Positions 8,325 through 15,683 of a stretch of 64,000 bases of DNA are shown in pieces. The DNA is taken from positions 13,037-77,036 of the forward strand of contig CAJGCP010000008.1 in assembly GCA_904501885.1 (NCBI GenBank), in the 5' to 3' direction. This DNA is from an uncultured Acetatifactor sp. GTDB taxonomy: Bacteria > Bacillota > Clostridia > Lachnospirales > Lachnospiraceae. The notes beneath the pieces are model-generated. The model made no database searches. It was not told the DNA's origin and saw nothing but the letters and a program-made list of their open reading frames with translations. How positions within the stretch are numbered: position 1 is the first letter of the stretch; each line of letters starts with the position of its first letter. The position numbers and the translations under genes were made by a program.

Positions 8325-9419
8325 ATGGATAAGATTATTTTGACAGGCGACAGACCCACCGGAAGATTGCATGTGGGACATTATGTGGGATCTCTTCGCA
8401 GACGCGTGGAGTTGCAGAATTCCGGAGAATATAAAAAGACATTTATCATGATTGCGGATGCGCAGGCTTTGACGGATAATATTGAGAATCCTGAGAAGGT
8501 GCGCCAGAACATCATAGAGGTGGCATTGGACTATATGTCCTGTGGCTTGGATCCTGCCAAATCCACCCTGTTCATTCAGTCCCAGATTTCTGAACTGTGT
8601 GAATTGACCTTCTATTATATGGATTTGGTGACCGTTGCCAGACTGCAGAGAAATCCTACCGTAAAGAGTGAGATTCAGATGCGTAATTTTGAAGCCAGCA
8701 TTCCCGTGGGCTTCTTTACCTATCCCATCAGCCAGGCAGCAGATATTACGGCATTTAAGGCGACCACAGTGCCCGTAGGCGATGACCAGCTGCCCATGAT
8801 TGAGCAGACCAGGGAAATTGTGCACAAATTTAATTCCGTGTATGCGCCCGATGCTCCTGTGCTGGTAGAGCCCAAAGCCCTTTTGCCGGAAAATGAGGCA
8901 TGCAAGAGATTGCCCGGTACCGATGGCAAGGCCAAGATGAGTAAGTCCCTGGGTAACTGCATTTATTTGGCAGACACGGCGGATGATGTGCGTGCGAAGA
9001 TTATGAGTATGTACACTGACCCGTTGCATTTACAGGTAAGCGATCCCGGACATTTGGAAGGCAACACCGTATTTACCTATTTGGATGCATTCTGCAAGGA
9101 TGAACACTTCGAAAGATATTTGCCTGAGTATGCGAACCTGGATGAGTTGAAAGCACATTATCAGAGAGGTGGTTTGGGCGATGTGAAGGTGAAGAAACTG
9201 CTGAATAACATCATGCAGGAGACCTTAGAGCCCATCCGCAACCGCAGAAAAGAGTTAGAGAAAGATATCCCTGCAGTGTACGATGTGCTGAAAAAAGGTA
9301 GCGAAGCAGCCCGTGAGGTAGCAGCGCAGACCCTGTCGGAAGTAAAGAGTGCTATGAAGATAAATTACTTCGAAGATGCAGAGTTGATTCGTATGCAGAG
9401 CGCAAAGTACGAGCAGTAA
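8325..9419 (+). CDS. trpS: Tryptophan--tRNA ligase
   Basis: Cytoplasmic class I aminoacyl-tRNA synthetase that charges tRNA-Trp. The ATG at 8325 gives MDKIILTGDRPTG, and the class I HIGH-type motif appears at once as GRLHVGHYVG. The second signature KMSKS is present as GKAKMSKSLGN near residue 205. Between them lie the Trp-pocket and dimer elements (IQSQISELCELTFY, PISQAADI, VGDDQLPMIEQTREI). The length of 364 residues is slightly above the approximately 330 of Bacillus TrpRS and fits a known clostridial subgroup. A GAGGAAA ribosome site lies about 12 bases upstream, somewhat distant; in-frame ATG 8307 is the alternative. It is monocistronic, ended by a hairpin at 9478-9520. Confidence 0.95.
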   Translation: MDKIILTGDRPTGRLHVGHYVGSLRRRVELQNSGEYKKTFIMIADAQALTDNIENPEKVRQNIIEVALDYMSCGLDPAKSTLFIQSQISELCELTFYYMDLVTVARLQRNPTVKSEIQMRNFEASIPVGFFTYPISQAADITAFKATTVPVGDDQLPMIEQTREIVHKFNSVYAPDAPVLVEPKALLPENEACKRLPGTDGKAKMSKSLGNCIYLADTADDVRAKIMSMYTDPLHLQVSDPGHLEGNTVFTYLDAFCKDEHFERYLPEYANLDELKAHYQRGGLGDVKVKKLLNNIMQETLEPIRNRRKELEKDIPAVYDVLKKGSEAAREVAAQTLSEVKSAMKINYFEDAELIRMQSAKYEQ

Positions 9420-9465
9420 TGGACAGGAACAGATGTTGTTTTTACTGCACAGTATAAATAAAAAA

Positions 9466-9494
9466 GAATAGAAAAAGACCTTCGGCAAATACTA
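9466..9494 (+). promoter_or_regulatory. Sigma-G-like promoter of spoVAD
   Basis: GAATA (9466-9470) and AATACTA (9488-9494) are separated by 17 bases. This fits the forespore sigma-G pattern known from Bacillus (GNATR, 17-18 bases, CATNNTA) with one mismatch. It sits directly upstream of spoVAD, a sigma-G regulon member in Bacillus subtilis. Predicted transcription start is about 9501. Confidence 0.55.
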
Positions 9495-9520
9495 TAAAAA
9501 AGATTTGTCGGAGGTTTTTT
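9478..9520 (+). terminator. trpS terminator whose 3' arm contains the spoVAD ribosome site
   Basis: ACCTTCGGCAAAT (9478-9490) pairs with ATTTGTCGGAGGT (9503-9515) through 13 pairs including G-U, followed by a TTTTTT run to 9520. The GGAGG used by spoVAD (9510-9514) lies in the 3' arm. Confidence 0.65.
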
Positions 9521-9521
9521 C

Positions 9522-10601
9522 ATGTCTAAGGGAAGTGAGCAAGTAGGAAGCGGATGTGCAATGACAGGAGCAGGAGTGGTTCGGGTCGGAAGAGGGAGTG
9601 TGAAGATCGAAGCCCCTGTTTATATTTGCGAGAGTGCCAGCGTGGTGGGGAAAAAGGAATCGGAAGGTCCTCTGGGAGATTTGTTTGACCGGGTGGAAGA
9701 AGACGACCTGGTGGGCGGAAAGACTTGGGAGGAAGCGGAGAGCAATCTGCAGAAGAAAGCAGTGGAAATCCTGTTGGATAAAGCCGGATTATCTGCGGAA
9801 GATGTGGATGTGATGTATGCCGGAGATTTGTTGGCCCAGTCCATGGCCAGCAATTTTGGATTAGGGTCCTTTGGCATCCCTTTTTATGGGCTTTATGGAG
9901 CCTGCTCCACCTGTGGCGAGTCGTTGGGACTTGGCTCCCTGGCACTCCTCAGCGGATTGGCAGAACGGGTGGTTTGTGTCACCTCCAGTCATTTTGCCAG
10001 CGCAGAGAAAGAGTTTCGCTATCCATTGGAATATGGGAACCAGCGGCCCCTATCTGCCAGTTGGACGGTGACCGGTAGTGGAGCGTTTCTGCTGAGTGCC
10101 AAGCAGGATGGCATAAAGAGCCAGCCCAGAGCACGCATTGCGGGTTTGACGGTAGGGCAGATGATAGATTCTGCATTCAAAGATTCTATGAATATGGGGG
10201 CCTGTATGGCACCTGCTGTGGCATCCACCTTGGAGCGGCATTTTCAAGACTTTGGTGTAGAACCGGAGGCGTACGATAAAATTATTACCGGTGATTTGGG
10301 CAAAGTGGGCCAGCGTATTTTATTCGATTTGATGGATGAAAAGGGCTACGACATCACCAAGCAACATATGGATTGTGGCATTGAAATTTTCGATGGTGCC
10401 ACACAGGACACCCATGCCGGAGGCAGCGGTTGCGGTTGTTGCGCCGTTACCTTGTCTGCTTATATCCTGCGACAAGTAGAGAGCGGTCTGTGGAAAAAGG
10501 TCTTGTTCGTTCCCACAGGGGCGTTGCTTAGCAAGGTCAGCTTTAACGAGGGCAATACCGTGCCGGGAATCGGTCAGGCGGTGGTGATAGAGAAGATTTA
10601 G
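9522..10601 (+). CDS. spoVAD: Stage V sporulation protein AD
   Basis: Component of the SpoVA channel that moves dipicolinic acid into the forespore during sporulation and out during germination; SpoVAD is the soluble thiolase-fold member that binds dipicolinate in Bacillus. The protein has 359 residues, close to the family's usual 330-340, and shows family-typical segments: GLGSFGIPFYGLYGACSTC, an active-site-like Cys region as in ketoacyl synthases, VCVTSSHFASAEKEFRYPLEYGNQR, and TGSGAFLL. The ATG at 9522 has GGAGG seven bases upstream. It is not followed by spoVAE here; a partner spoVAE lies at 17812, and no spoVAC is present in the window. A sigma-G-like promoter lies at 9466-9494. Confidence 0.94.
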   Translation: MSKGSEQVGSGCAMTGAGVVRVGRGSVKIEAPVYICESASVVGKKESEGPLGDLFDRVEEDDLVGGKTWEEAESNLQKKAVEILLDKAGLSAEDVDVMYAGDLLAQSMASNFGLGSFGIPFYGLYGACSTCGESLGLGSLALLSGLAERVVCVTSSHFASAEKEFRYPLEYGNQRPLSASWTVTGSGAFLLSAKQDGIKSQPRARIAGLTVGQMIDSAFKDSMNMGACMAPAVASTLERHFQDFGVEPEAYDKIITGDLGKVGQRILFDLMDEKGYDITKQHMDCGIEIFDGATQDTHAGGSGCGCCAVTLSAYILRQVESGLWKKVLFVPTGALLSKVSFNEGNTVPGIGQAVVIEKI

Positions 10602-10638
10602 AGGAATAGATGCTAAAATAACGTAATTGCAAATTAAT

Positions 10639-10667
10639 TTGTGGAAAGTGATAGATAGTGATAAAAT
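10639..10667 (+). promoter_or_regulatory. Promoter of the macro-domain gene
   Basis: TTGTGG (10639-10644) and TAAAAT (10662-10667) have 17-base spacing, 30 bases upstream of the start codon region. This gives the macro-domain gene its own vegetative promoter, independent of spoVAD. Confidence 0.45.
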
Positions 10668-10696
10668 AAATTATAGAAACACTAAGGAGGTGCCGA

Positions 10697-11797
10697 ATGG
10701 CATTCAGAATCATACGAAATGATATCACAAAAGTAAAAGCGGATGCCATTGTGAATACGGCCAATCCGGAGGTGGCCATCGGCAGTGGTGTGGACTCTGC
10801 CATCTATGAGGCAGCAGGTGCAGTGAGATTATTACAGGCACGACAAAAAATCGGACCCCTGGAGATTGGAGAAGTGGGTATCACACCTGCTTTTGGGATG
10901 GATGCCAAATACATCATCCATTCCAGCGGCCCGTACTGGATAGATGGGGCACATCAAGAGGAAGAGATGCTGCGAAAATGTTATGATGGAGCCTTACAGC
11001 TTGCTCGCAAGCATGGCTGTAAATCCATCGCATTTCCTTTGATGTCCACTGGTACATATGGCTTTCCCCACGAAATCGGGCTACAGATTGCACTGGAAGC
11101 ATTTAATAGTTTCCTGTTGCAGCACGAAATGGAAATCATCCTGGTGGTCTTTGGTGAGACTGCATTCAAATTGTCCGGCCAGATTTTTGACGATGTGCAA
11201 GAGTATGTGGACAACTCCTATGTGAAGGAAAAGTTGGATGCTGAATACTACCCGGGTGGTGTATATCAGGAGAGTAGCGTACTAAACGCATCACGCACAG
11301 TGGCCTTAGATGACGATTGTTTTGATGGAAGTTTTGATGGGGACATAGACTTCTGCGCGAGGAGTCGTAGTGCATCCCGGCCGATGAGGCATAGGGAGCA
11401 ATCGGTACATAAAACTGCTGCACCAACAGTTCCCTTGGATTCCTATCTCAAAGAAAATACCGGTTCTTTAGGCGAATATCTACAACAATTGATTAACAAA
11501 AAGGGAAAGAAGAATTCGGAAGTCTATACAGCAGCCAATATGACCAAGCAATATTTTTCTAAATTGCTGAAGAATCAGGTGGCACCCTCAAAGACGAAGA
11601 TGTTATCTCTGGCGGTAGCGCTGAAACTAAATATGGATGAAACTGTGGATTTCCTAAGGATGAGCGGATATGCGTTCTCGCCCCTTTCCCAAACAGATAA
11701 GATTTTTTCGTATTTCATCAGCCGTGGAATCTACGATATCTATCGGATTGATATCGTCCTGTTTGATTATGGATTACCTACTGTGGTGAATGATTAA
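10697..11797 (+). CDS. Macro-domain (ADP-ribose-binding) protein with C-terminal HTH-like domain
   Basis: Residues 1-175 form a macro domain, which binds or hydrolyses ADP-ribose or its derivatives: DAIVNTANPEVAIGSGVDSA is the first ligand loop and FPLMSTGTYGFP the second. Residues 175-245 are a polar, low-conservation linker. Residues 245-366 form a helical domain (SEVYTAANMTKQYFSKLL, then LSLAVALKLNMDETVDFL, then YDIYRIDIVLFDYG) that resembles a phage-repressor-like helix-turn-helix and recurs in Clostridia C-terminal to macro, vWA and similar domains; I know it as a recurrent, functionally uncharacterised module. AAGGAGGTG precedes the ATG. A terminator separates it from the vWA gene downstream, but the shared ADP-ribose theme with the gene at 12605 suggests a functional link. 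Confidence 0.85.
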   Translation: MAFRIIRNDITKVKADAIVNTANPEVAIGSGVDSAIYEAAGAVRLLQARQKIGPLEIGEVGITPAFGMDAKYIIHSSGPYWIDGAHQEEEMLRKCYDGALQLARKHGCKSIAFPLMSTGTYGFPHEIGLQIALEAFNSFLLQHEMEIILVVFGETAFKLSGQIFDDVQEYVDNSYVKEKLDAEYYPGGVYQESSVLNASRTVALDDDCFDGSFDGDIDFCARSRSASRPMRHREQSVHKTAAPTVPLDSYLKENTGSLGEYLQQLINKKGKKNSEVYTAANMTKQYFSKLLKNQVAPSKTKMLSLAVALKLNMDETVDFLRMSGYAFSPLSQTDKIFSYFISRGIYDIYRIDIVLFDYGLPTVVND

Positions 11798-11808
11798 AAA
11801 ATTTTTTC

Positions 11809-11839
11809 AAAGGTCGCCTGCCAGGTGACCTTTTCCTTT
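11809..11839 (+). terminator. Terminator after the macro-domain gene
   Basis: AAAGGTCGCC (11809-11818) pairs with GGTGACCTTT (11824-11833) around the loop TGCCA, with one G-U pair, followed by TCCTTTTTC. Confidence 0.65.
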
Positions 11840-11918
11840 TTCAAGCGTGATATCTTAAGATTACAAAGAAGGTGACTCCACTGCAGGGGAGCACAAAAAG
11901 AAATAGGAGGATATCAAC

Positions 11919-12605
11919 ATGAGAAAAGGATTAACAGAAATTGTATTTATATTGGACAGAAGCGGTTCCATGGGAGGACTGGAGAGCGACACCATCGGTG
12001 GATTTAATTCCATGATTGAAAAACAGAAAAAAGAGGCAGGCGAAGCCGTCGTGTCTACCGTACTCTTCGATGACCGTTGCGAGGTGCTTCACGACAGAGT
12101 GCCTATGGAAAAGGTGCCGGTGATGACGGATAAGGAATATTATGTGCGAGGCTGTACAGCACTTTTGGATGCCGTGGGCGGCGCCATTCATCACATCGTC
12201 AATGTACACAGATACGCTAGGGAAGAGGACAGACCGGAGAAAACCTTGTTCGTCATCACCACCGACGGAATGGAAAATGCCAGCAGGAAGTATTCCTATG
12301 ACAGAGTGCAGGCGATGATTAAAAAGGAACAGGAAAAATACGGCTGGGAATTCATCTTCATCGGCGCCAATATCGATGCCATTCAGGAAGCGGAGAGATT
12401 TGGAATCCGTAAGGAACGTGCGGTAAATTATGTGCATGATGACATTGGTACCCAGACGTTATATTGTTCTGTCAGCAAGGCGGTGACAGCAATGCGTATG
12501 GCACCCACCAGTTGTGCGGCAAATGCACTGGATGAAAGTGACTGGCAGGACGCAATCAATGCGGATTATAATAAACGAAACGGAAAGAATGGGAGCAATC
12601 AGTAA
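11919..12605 (+). CDS. von Willebrand factor A (vWA) domain protein, TerY-like
   Basis: A 228-residue cytoplasmic protein that is almost entirely a vWA domain. The metal-ion-dependent adhesion site is complete: DRSGSMGG (the DxSxS motif, residues 10-14), a Thr in RGCTALLDA, and an Asp in TTDGMEN. No signal peptide or membrane segment is seen, so it probably acts inside the cell as a metal-dependent protein-binding module, as TerY proteins do in Ter-linked stress systems. The start has AGGAGGATATCAAC upstream. Its stop codon shares a base with the next start (TAATG at 12603-12607), so it is translationally coupled to the ADP-ribosylglycohydrolase. Binding partner is unknown. Confidence 0.88.
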   Translation: MRKGLTEIVFILDRSGSMGGLESDTIGGFNSMIEKQKKEAGEAVVSTVLFDDRCEVLHDRVPMEKVPVMTDKEYYVRGCTALLDAVGGAIHHIVNVHRYAREEDRPEKTLFVITTDGMENASRKYSYDRVQAMIKKEQEKYGWEFIFIGANIDAIQEAERFGIRKERAVNYVHDDIGTQTLYCSVSKAVTAMRMAPTSCAANALDESDWQDAINADYNKRNGKNGSNQ

Positions 12606-13390
12606 TGGCAATTTTGGGAGCAGTGGTAGGTGATATTTTAGGTGCACAGTATGAATTTGACCGTCCCAAGGATTTGGACTGGGGACATGTGCCCCTCATC
12701 AGTGATCATGGTGTGGGCTACACCGATGATTCAGTGATGTCCTTGGCCATCAAAAAGGCTCTTGACGAAGGGGCAGATTTGGTGGAAACCATGGTAGAGG
12801 TGGGCAGAGAATATCCCTTCTGTGGCTACGGAGGCAGATTCTACTATTGGATACATGAGGACGACCACAGCCCCTACGGCAGTTGGGGCAATGGCTCCGC
12901 CATGCGTGTGGCCTATGTGGGTGAATTCTGTGAGAATTACGATGAGATGCAGGCGCTGGCAGCCCAGACGGCAGCAGTGTCCCATAACCACCCGGAGGGC
13001 ATCAAGGGTGCGGTGGTCACTGCCACCTGCATCTGGATGGCGAAGCACAGAAAAAGCAAGGAAGAAATCTATGATTATGTATTGCAGGAGTATCCACCCG
13101 AGGATTACCCCTACAGCATAGACAAGGATTTAGAGTACCTGCGCAAGCACTATAAATGGACGGAAAAGTGTTGTGACACTGTACCTGCCGCCATGCGATG
13201 CTTCTATGAGAGTACCGACTACGAATCCTTTATCCGCAATGTATTTAGCTTCGAATGCGACAGCGATACCTTCGGTGCCATCGCCGGTGGTGTGGCAGAA
13301 GAGTACTACGGAGGTTTTGGTAAAATTGACGCCGAGGGCATTGTAAAAGAGTATCTGCCAAAGGAATTACAGGAGATTTTATTCCGGTAA
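12605..13390 (+). CDS. ADP-ribosylglycohydrolase family protein (DraG/ARH-like)
   Basis: Predicted to remove ADP-ribose from modified proteins, nucleic acids or small molecules. The 261-residue protein starts with GAVVGDILGAQYEF, the GxxxGDxxGxxxE opening of the family, followed by YTDDSVMSLAI with the metal-binding TDD triad, and near the C-terminus SFECDSDTFGAIAGGVAEEYYG, matching the (D)SDTxxAIxGxxxGAxYG metal site. All metal ligands expected for two Mg2+ ions are visible, so it looks active. Coupled to the vWA gene through a one-base overlap and closed by a terminator at 13419. No ADP-ribosyltransferase gene lies in the window, so the modification it reverses is made elsewhere or by an invader. 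Confidence 0.9.
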   Translation: MAILGAVVGDILGAQYEFDRPKDLDWGHVPLISDHGVGYTDDSVMSLAIKKALDEGADLVETMVEVGREYPFCGYGGRFYYWIHEDDHSPYGSWGNGSAMRVAYVGEFCENYDEMQALAAQTAAVSHNHPEGIKGAVVTATCIWMAKHRKSKEEIYDYVLQEYPPEDYPYSIDKDLEYLRKHYKWTEKCCDTVPAAMRCFYESTDYESFIRNVFSFECDSDTFGAIAGGVAEEYYGGFGKIDAEGIVKEYLPKELQEILFR

Positions 13391-13418
13391 TTTTAATCCA
13401 AAATACAGGTTTTTGTAA

Positions 13419-13447
13419 GAGGGAGTAAAAAACTCCCTCATTTTTTT
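13419..13447 (+). terminator. Terminator of the vWA-ADP-ribosylglycohydrolase operon
   Basis: GAGGGAGT (13419-13426) and ACTCCCTC (13432-13439) form a perfect 8-bp stem with an AAAAA loop, followed by ATTTTTTT. Confidence 0.8.
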
Positions 13448-13544
13448 GTAATGTAAGGGCGAAAAGTCCCTCATTTCAATACTATATTTTTTAAATGAAT
13501 ATGATATAATTGACTTATTATATGGATTTCAGGAGCAACCACCC

Positions 13545-14066
13545 ATGCGCACTATACTCATTCAAGCCATAGGCTTTACAGGAACCATTATCTTTTTCCT
13601 GTCCTATCAATGCAAAAGTAATAAAAACTTGTTCCGGGTCCAGTTTGTTTCATACCTGTGTTACACGATACATTTGTTGTTGCTGGGGGCGGTCACCGGA
13701 GGAATCAGTTATATTTTAAATACAGTGCGTTCTTTTTGCTTGGGAAGTAAAAATACCTTCCTGAAGGGCAAAGCAATGTGCTGTATTATTTGTGCCCTGC
13801 AAATGGTTGCATTGCTTCTTACCTGGGACGGCTGGTGGTCCATTCTGCCGGTGGCAGCAAATATTGCGGCAACCATAGGCGGATATACATATAACGCACG
13901 AAAGATTCGCGTGGTGGGGATCTTTGTGAATTCACCGCTGTGGATTGTGTACAATATCATCGTTGGCTCCTGGGCAGGAATTTTGGACGAAATAGTCAGT
14001 GAGGCATCCATGATAATATCGATTATCCGATATGGTTGGAAAAACCTTGATGCGATAGAAGAATAG
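13545..14066 (+). CDS. YgjV-family inner membrane protein
   Basis: A small integral membrane protein of 173 residues with five to six predicted helices (about residues 5-22, 30-48, 58-72, 80-95, 98-115 and 125-150). The first helix with GFTGTIIFFLSYQCKSNKNLFRVQ, the following TGGISYILNTVRSF and the closing NSPLWIVYNIIVGSWAGIL are typical of the YgjV (Imp-YgjV) family, distantly reminiscent of PnuC-type vitamin transporters. Its function is not known in any organism to my knowledge. It is transcribed alone: a terminator lies before it at 13419 and another after it at 14088. The ribosome site is weak (CAGGAGCAACCACCC). Confidence 0.75.
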   Translation: MRTILIQAIGFTGTIIFFLSYQCKSNKNLFRVQFVSYLCYTIHLLLLGAVTGGISYILNTVRSFCLGSKNTFLKGKAMCCIICALQMVALLLTWDGWWSILPVAANIAATIGGYTYNARKIRVVGIFVNSPLWIVYNIIVGSWAGILDEIVSEASMIISIIRYGWKNLDAIEE

Positions 14067-14087
14067 AAATTGGGTAAATAGTTGATG

Positions 14088-14120
14088 AGAACTCTGCTAA
14101 TTGGCAGAGTTCTTTTGTTT
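14088..14120 (+). terminator. Terminator after the YgjV gene
   Basis: AGAACTCTGC (14088-14097) pairs perfectly with GCAGAGTTCT (14104-14113) over 10 bp with a six-base loop, followed by TTTTGTTT. Confidence 0.8.
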
Positions 14121-14123
14121 TAC

Positions 14124-14199
14124 AATGATAGACTATTGACAAAATTCAATCATAGGATTAACCTAATGATAGAATATTTCGAAAAAGCAATCATATAAT
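14124..14199 (+). promoter_or_regulatory. Tandem dyad operator and promoter of the toxin-antitoxin operon
   Basis: Two copies of a dyad, ATGATAG-15 bases-CAATCAT, lie at 14125-14153 and 14166-14194, exactly 41 bases apart; flanking bases also match between the copies. A TATAAT box (14194-14199) overlaps the right arm of the second copy, so a bound repressor would block it. A TTGACA (14136-14141) lies between the arms of copy one. Autoregulation by the HTH-bearing antitoxin at 14619 is the natural inference. Confidence 0.6.
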
Positions 14200-14217
14200 A
14201 TAAAGGAGGGGCATTGA

Positions 14218-14598
14218 TTGAGTGTTGTCAAATCAGATGTCGCTCTGTACTTGGCGGATGTGAGTAAATCCGTTAGAGAGGGCAGATATCAGATATCAGC
14301 ACGAAAGAAAAATCAAGACATGTTTCTTGACTATGTATTTACGGAAGAAGACGCCAAAAATGTTATTCTATCTTTAGATGTGGATGACTTTTCGGGCGTA
14401 GTAAAAAACGAACACCCCCAACATCCGGAGGAAGTGTTGTACATATTTGGTAAGGAGATAACACTATTACCCAGATATGGTGGAAATGAAGAGGTGGTTC
14501 CGTTATATATTAAGCTAAATAAACTGCGTAATCAGTATGTGATCGTGATTTCATTACATGAGCAGGAATTTCCACTGCATTATGCGTTTAAGTCTTAA
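14218..14598 (+). CDS. MqsR-like toxin (BECR/RelE-fold mRNA interferase candidate)
   Basis: A 126-residue protein placed directly before an MqsA/Panacea-type antitoxin. Its layout resembles MqsR, a ribosome-independent mRNA interferase: an N-terminal helix (SDVALYLADVSKSVREGRY), a middle helix ending in VILSLDVDDFSGVV (compare the LSL..DF element of MqsR), then strands carrying LYIKLNKLRNQYVIVISLHEQEFP, matching the vYvKL...VSFHE pattern. Catalytic residues cannot be assigned with certainty. TTG at 14218 is the start because AAGGAGG lies eight bases upstream. Toxin-before-antitoxin order is also that of mqsRA. The gene is AT-rich compared with neighbours, hinting at transfer. Identity as a toxin rests mainly on weak similarity plus context. 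Confidence 0.65.
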   Translation: MSVVKSDVALYLADVSKSVREGRYQISARKKNQDMFLDYVFTEEDAKNVILSLDVDDFSGVVKNEHPQHPEEVLYIFGKEITLLPRYGGNEEVVPLYIKLNKLRNQYVIVISLHEQEFPLHYAFKS

Positions 14599-14618
14599 AG
14601 AGTGAGGAGGGCAGCTAC

Positions 14619-15623
14619 ATGACAATTAATCAAAAAACTCATTTTTGCATTGAGTGCAGAGAAAAAAACACTTATCATATTCGCCCTGTAAAAACGAAAA
14701 AGGTCATTCGTGATAAAGAATACGAGTTTATCATTTATGAGGCGGTTTGCAATGCTTGTGGTGCTACGATGAATGTCCCCGGGCTGATGGACTATAATGC
14801 AAAGCAGATAGACAATCAGTACAGACAGAAGGAGCACATTGTTAGCGTAGAGGATATCTGTAATCTTTTAAGAATATACCGAATGGGGAAGGCGCCGCTT
14901 TCTATGGCACTTGGATTTGGAGAGATTACCGTGACCAGATACTTGTCCGGGCAAGTACCGTCGAAGGAGTACTCAGATGTAGTGAGAAATGCCTTGGAAT
15001 CCCCTGACTACATGATTAAAAAGTTAGAGGAAAACATCGAAAAGGTGGGTCCAACGGCTTATGATAAGGCAAAAAAAGCAGCTGAGGAATTAAAGCAGAT
15101 TTTCCATTTGTCGCCTAAAATGCTGACGGTCATTTCTTATATATTTAAGAAAGCGGAAGAAGTGACACCTTTGGCACTGCAGAAAATGTTGTACTATGTA
15201 CAGGGGATATATATGGCGGTAATCGGAAAGGAAATGTTCGAAGAAGATTGTGAGGCTTGGGCTCATGGTCCGGTATATCCCCGAGTGTACGAAGTATTTA
15301 GAACATTCAAATTCAACCCCATAGAGGACGATAGATTTGCTATGTTTCAGAACAGATTTATGGAATTGTCTGCGGATGAAAAAAAAGTAATAGATGCAGT
15401 GATAGATTCCTTTGGCATGTATAGTGGGAAAACGCTGGAAAAAATCACGCATAAGGAAACACCTTGGCAAGAGGCTAGAGTAGGATGCCTGCCGGAGGAA
15501 ACTTCAAATGTGGTTATCCCTAAGAGCGCAATTAAGGAATATTTTTCGAAATTATTATTGGAGTATAAAATCGATGAAGCTAGAGAACTGAGAGAGTATA
15601 TTATGATTCAGTTAACGCAATAA
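14619..15623 (+). CDS. Antitoxin with MqsA-type zinc finger, HTH and Panacea (DUF4065/SocA-like) domain
   Basis: A 334-residue three-part protein. Residues 1-60 hold a zinc finger with two CxxC knuckles (CIEC and CNAC) as in MqsA. Residues 70-135 form a helix-turn-helix of the MqsA/YgiT type (LRIYRMGKAPLSMALGFGEITVTRYLSG). Residues 160-330 are a Panacea domain, recognisable from LQKMLYYVQGIYMA, AWAHGPVYPRVYE and the closing helices. Panacea domains are known to neutralise many unrelated toxins, and here one replaces or supplements the usual MqsA toxin-binding part. It follows the toxin gene by 20 bases with GAGGAGGG as ribosome site. The HTH is the likely binder of the tandem dyads at 14124-14199. 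Confidence 0.85.
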   Translation: MTINQKTHFCIECREKNTYHIRPVKTKKVIRDKEYEFIIYEAVCNACGATMNVPGLMDYNAKQIDNQYRQKEHIVSVEDICNLLRIYRMGKAPLSMALGFGEITVTRYLSGQVPSKEYSDVVRNALESPDYMIKKLEENIEKVGPTAYDKAKKAAEELKQIFHLSPKMLTVISYIFKKAEEVTPLALQKMLYYVQGIYMAVIGKEMFEEDCEAWAHGPVYPRVYEVFRTFKFNPIEDDRFAMFQNRFMELSADEKKVIDAVIDSFGMYSGKTLEKITHKETPWQEARVGCLPEETSNVVIPKSAIKEYFSKLLLEYKIDEARELREYIMIQLTQ

Positions 15624-15683
15624 TCGTTTGCAATTAGACCCAAGAACAGATATACTTATCTCTGTACAGGAGGACTAATTGAA

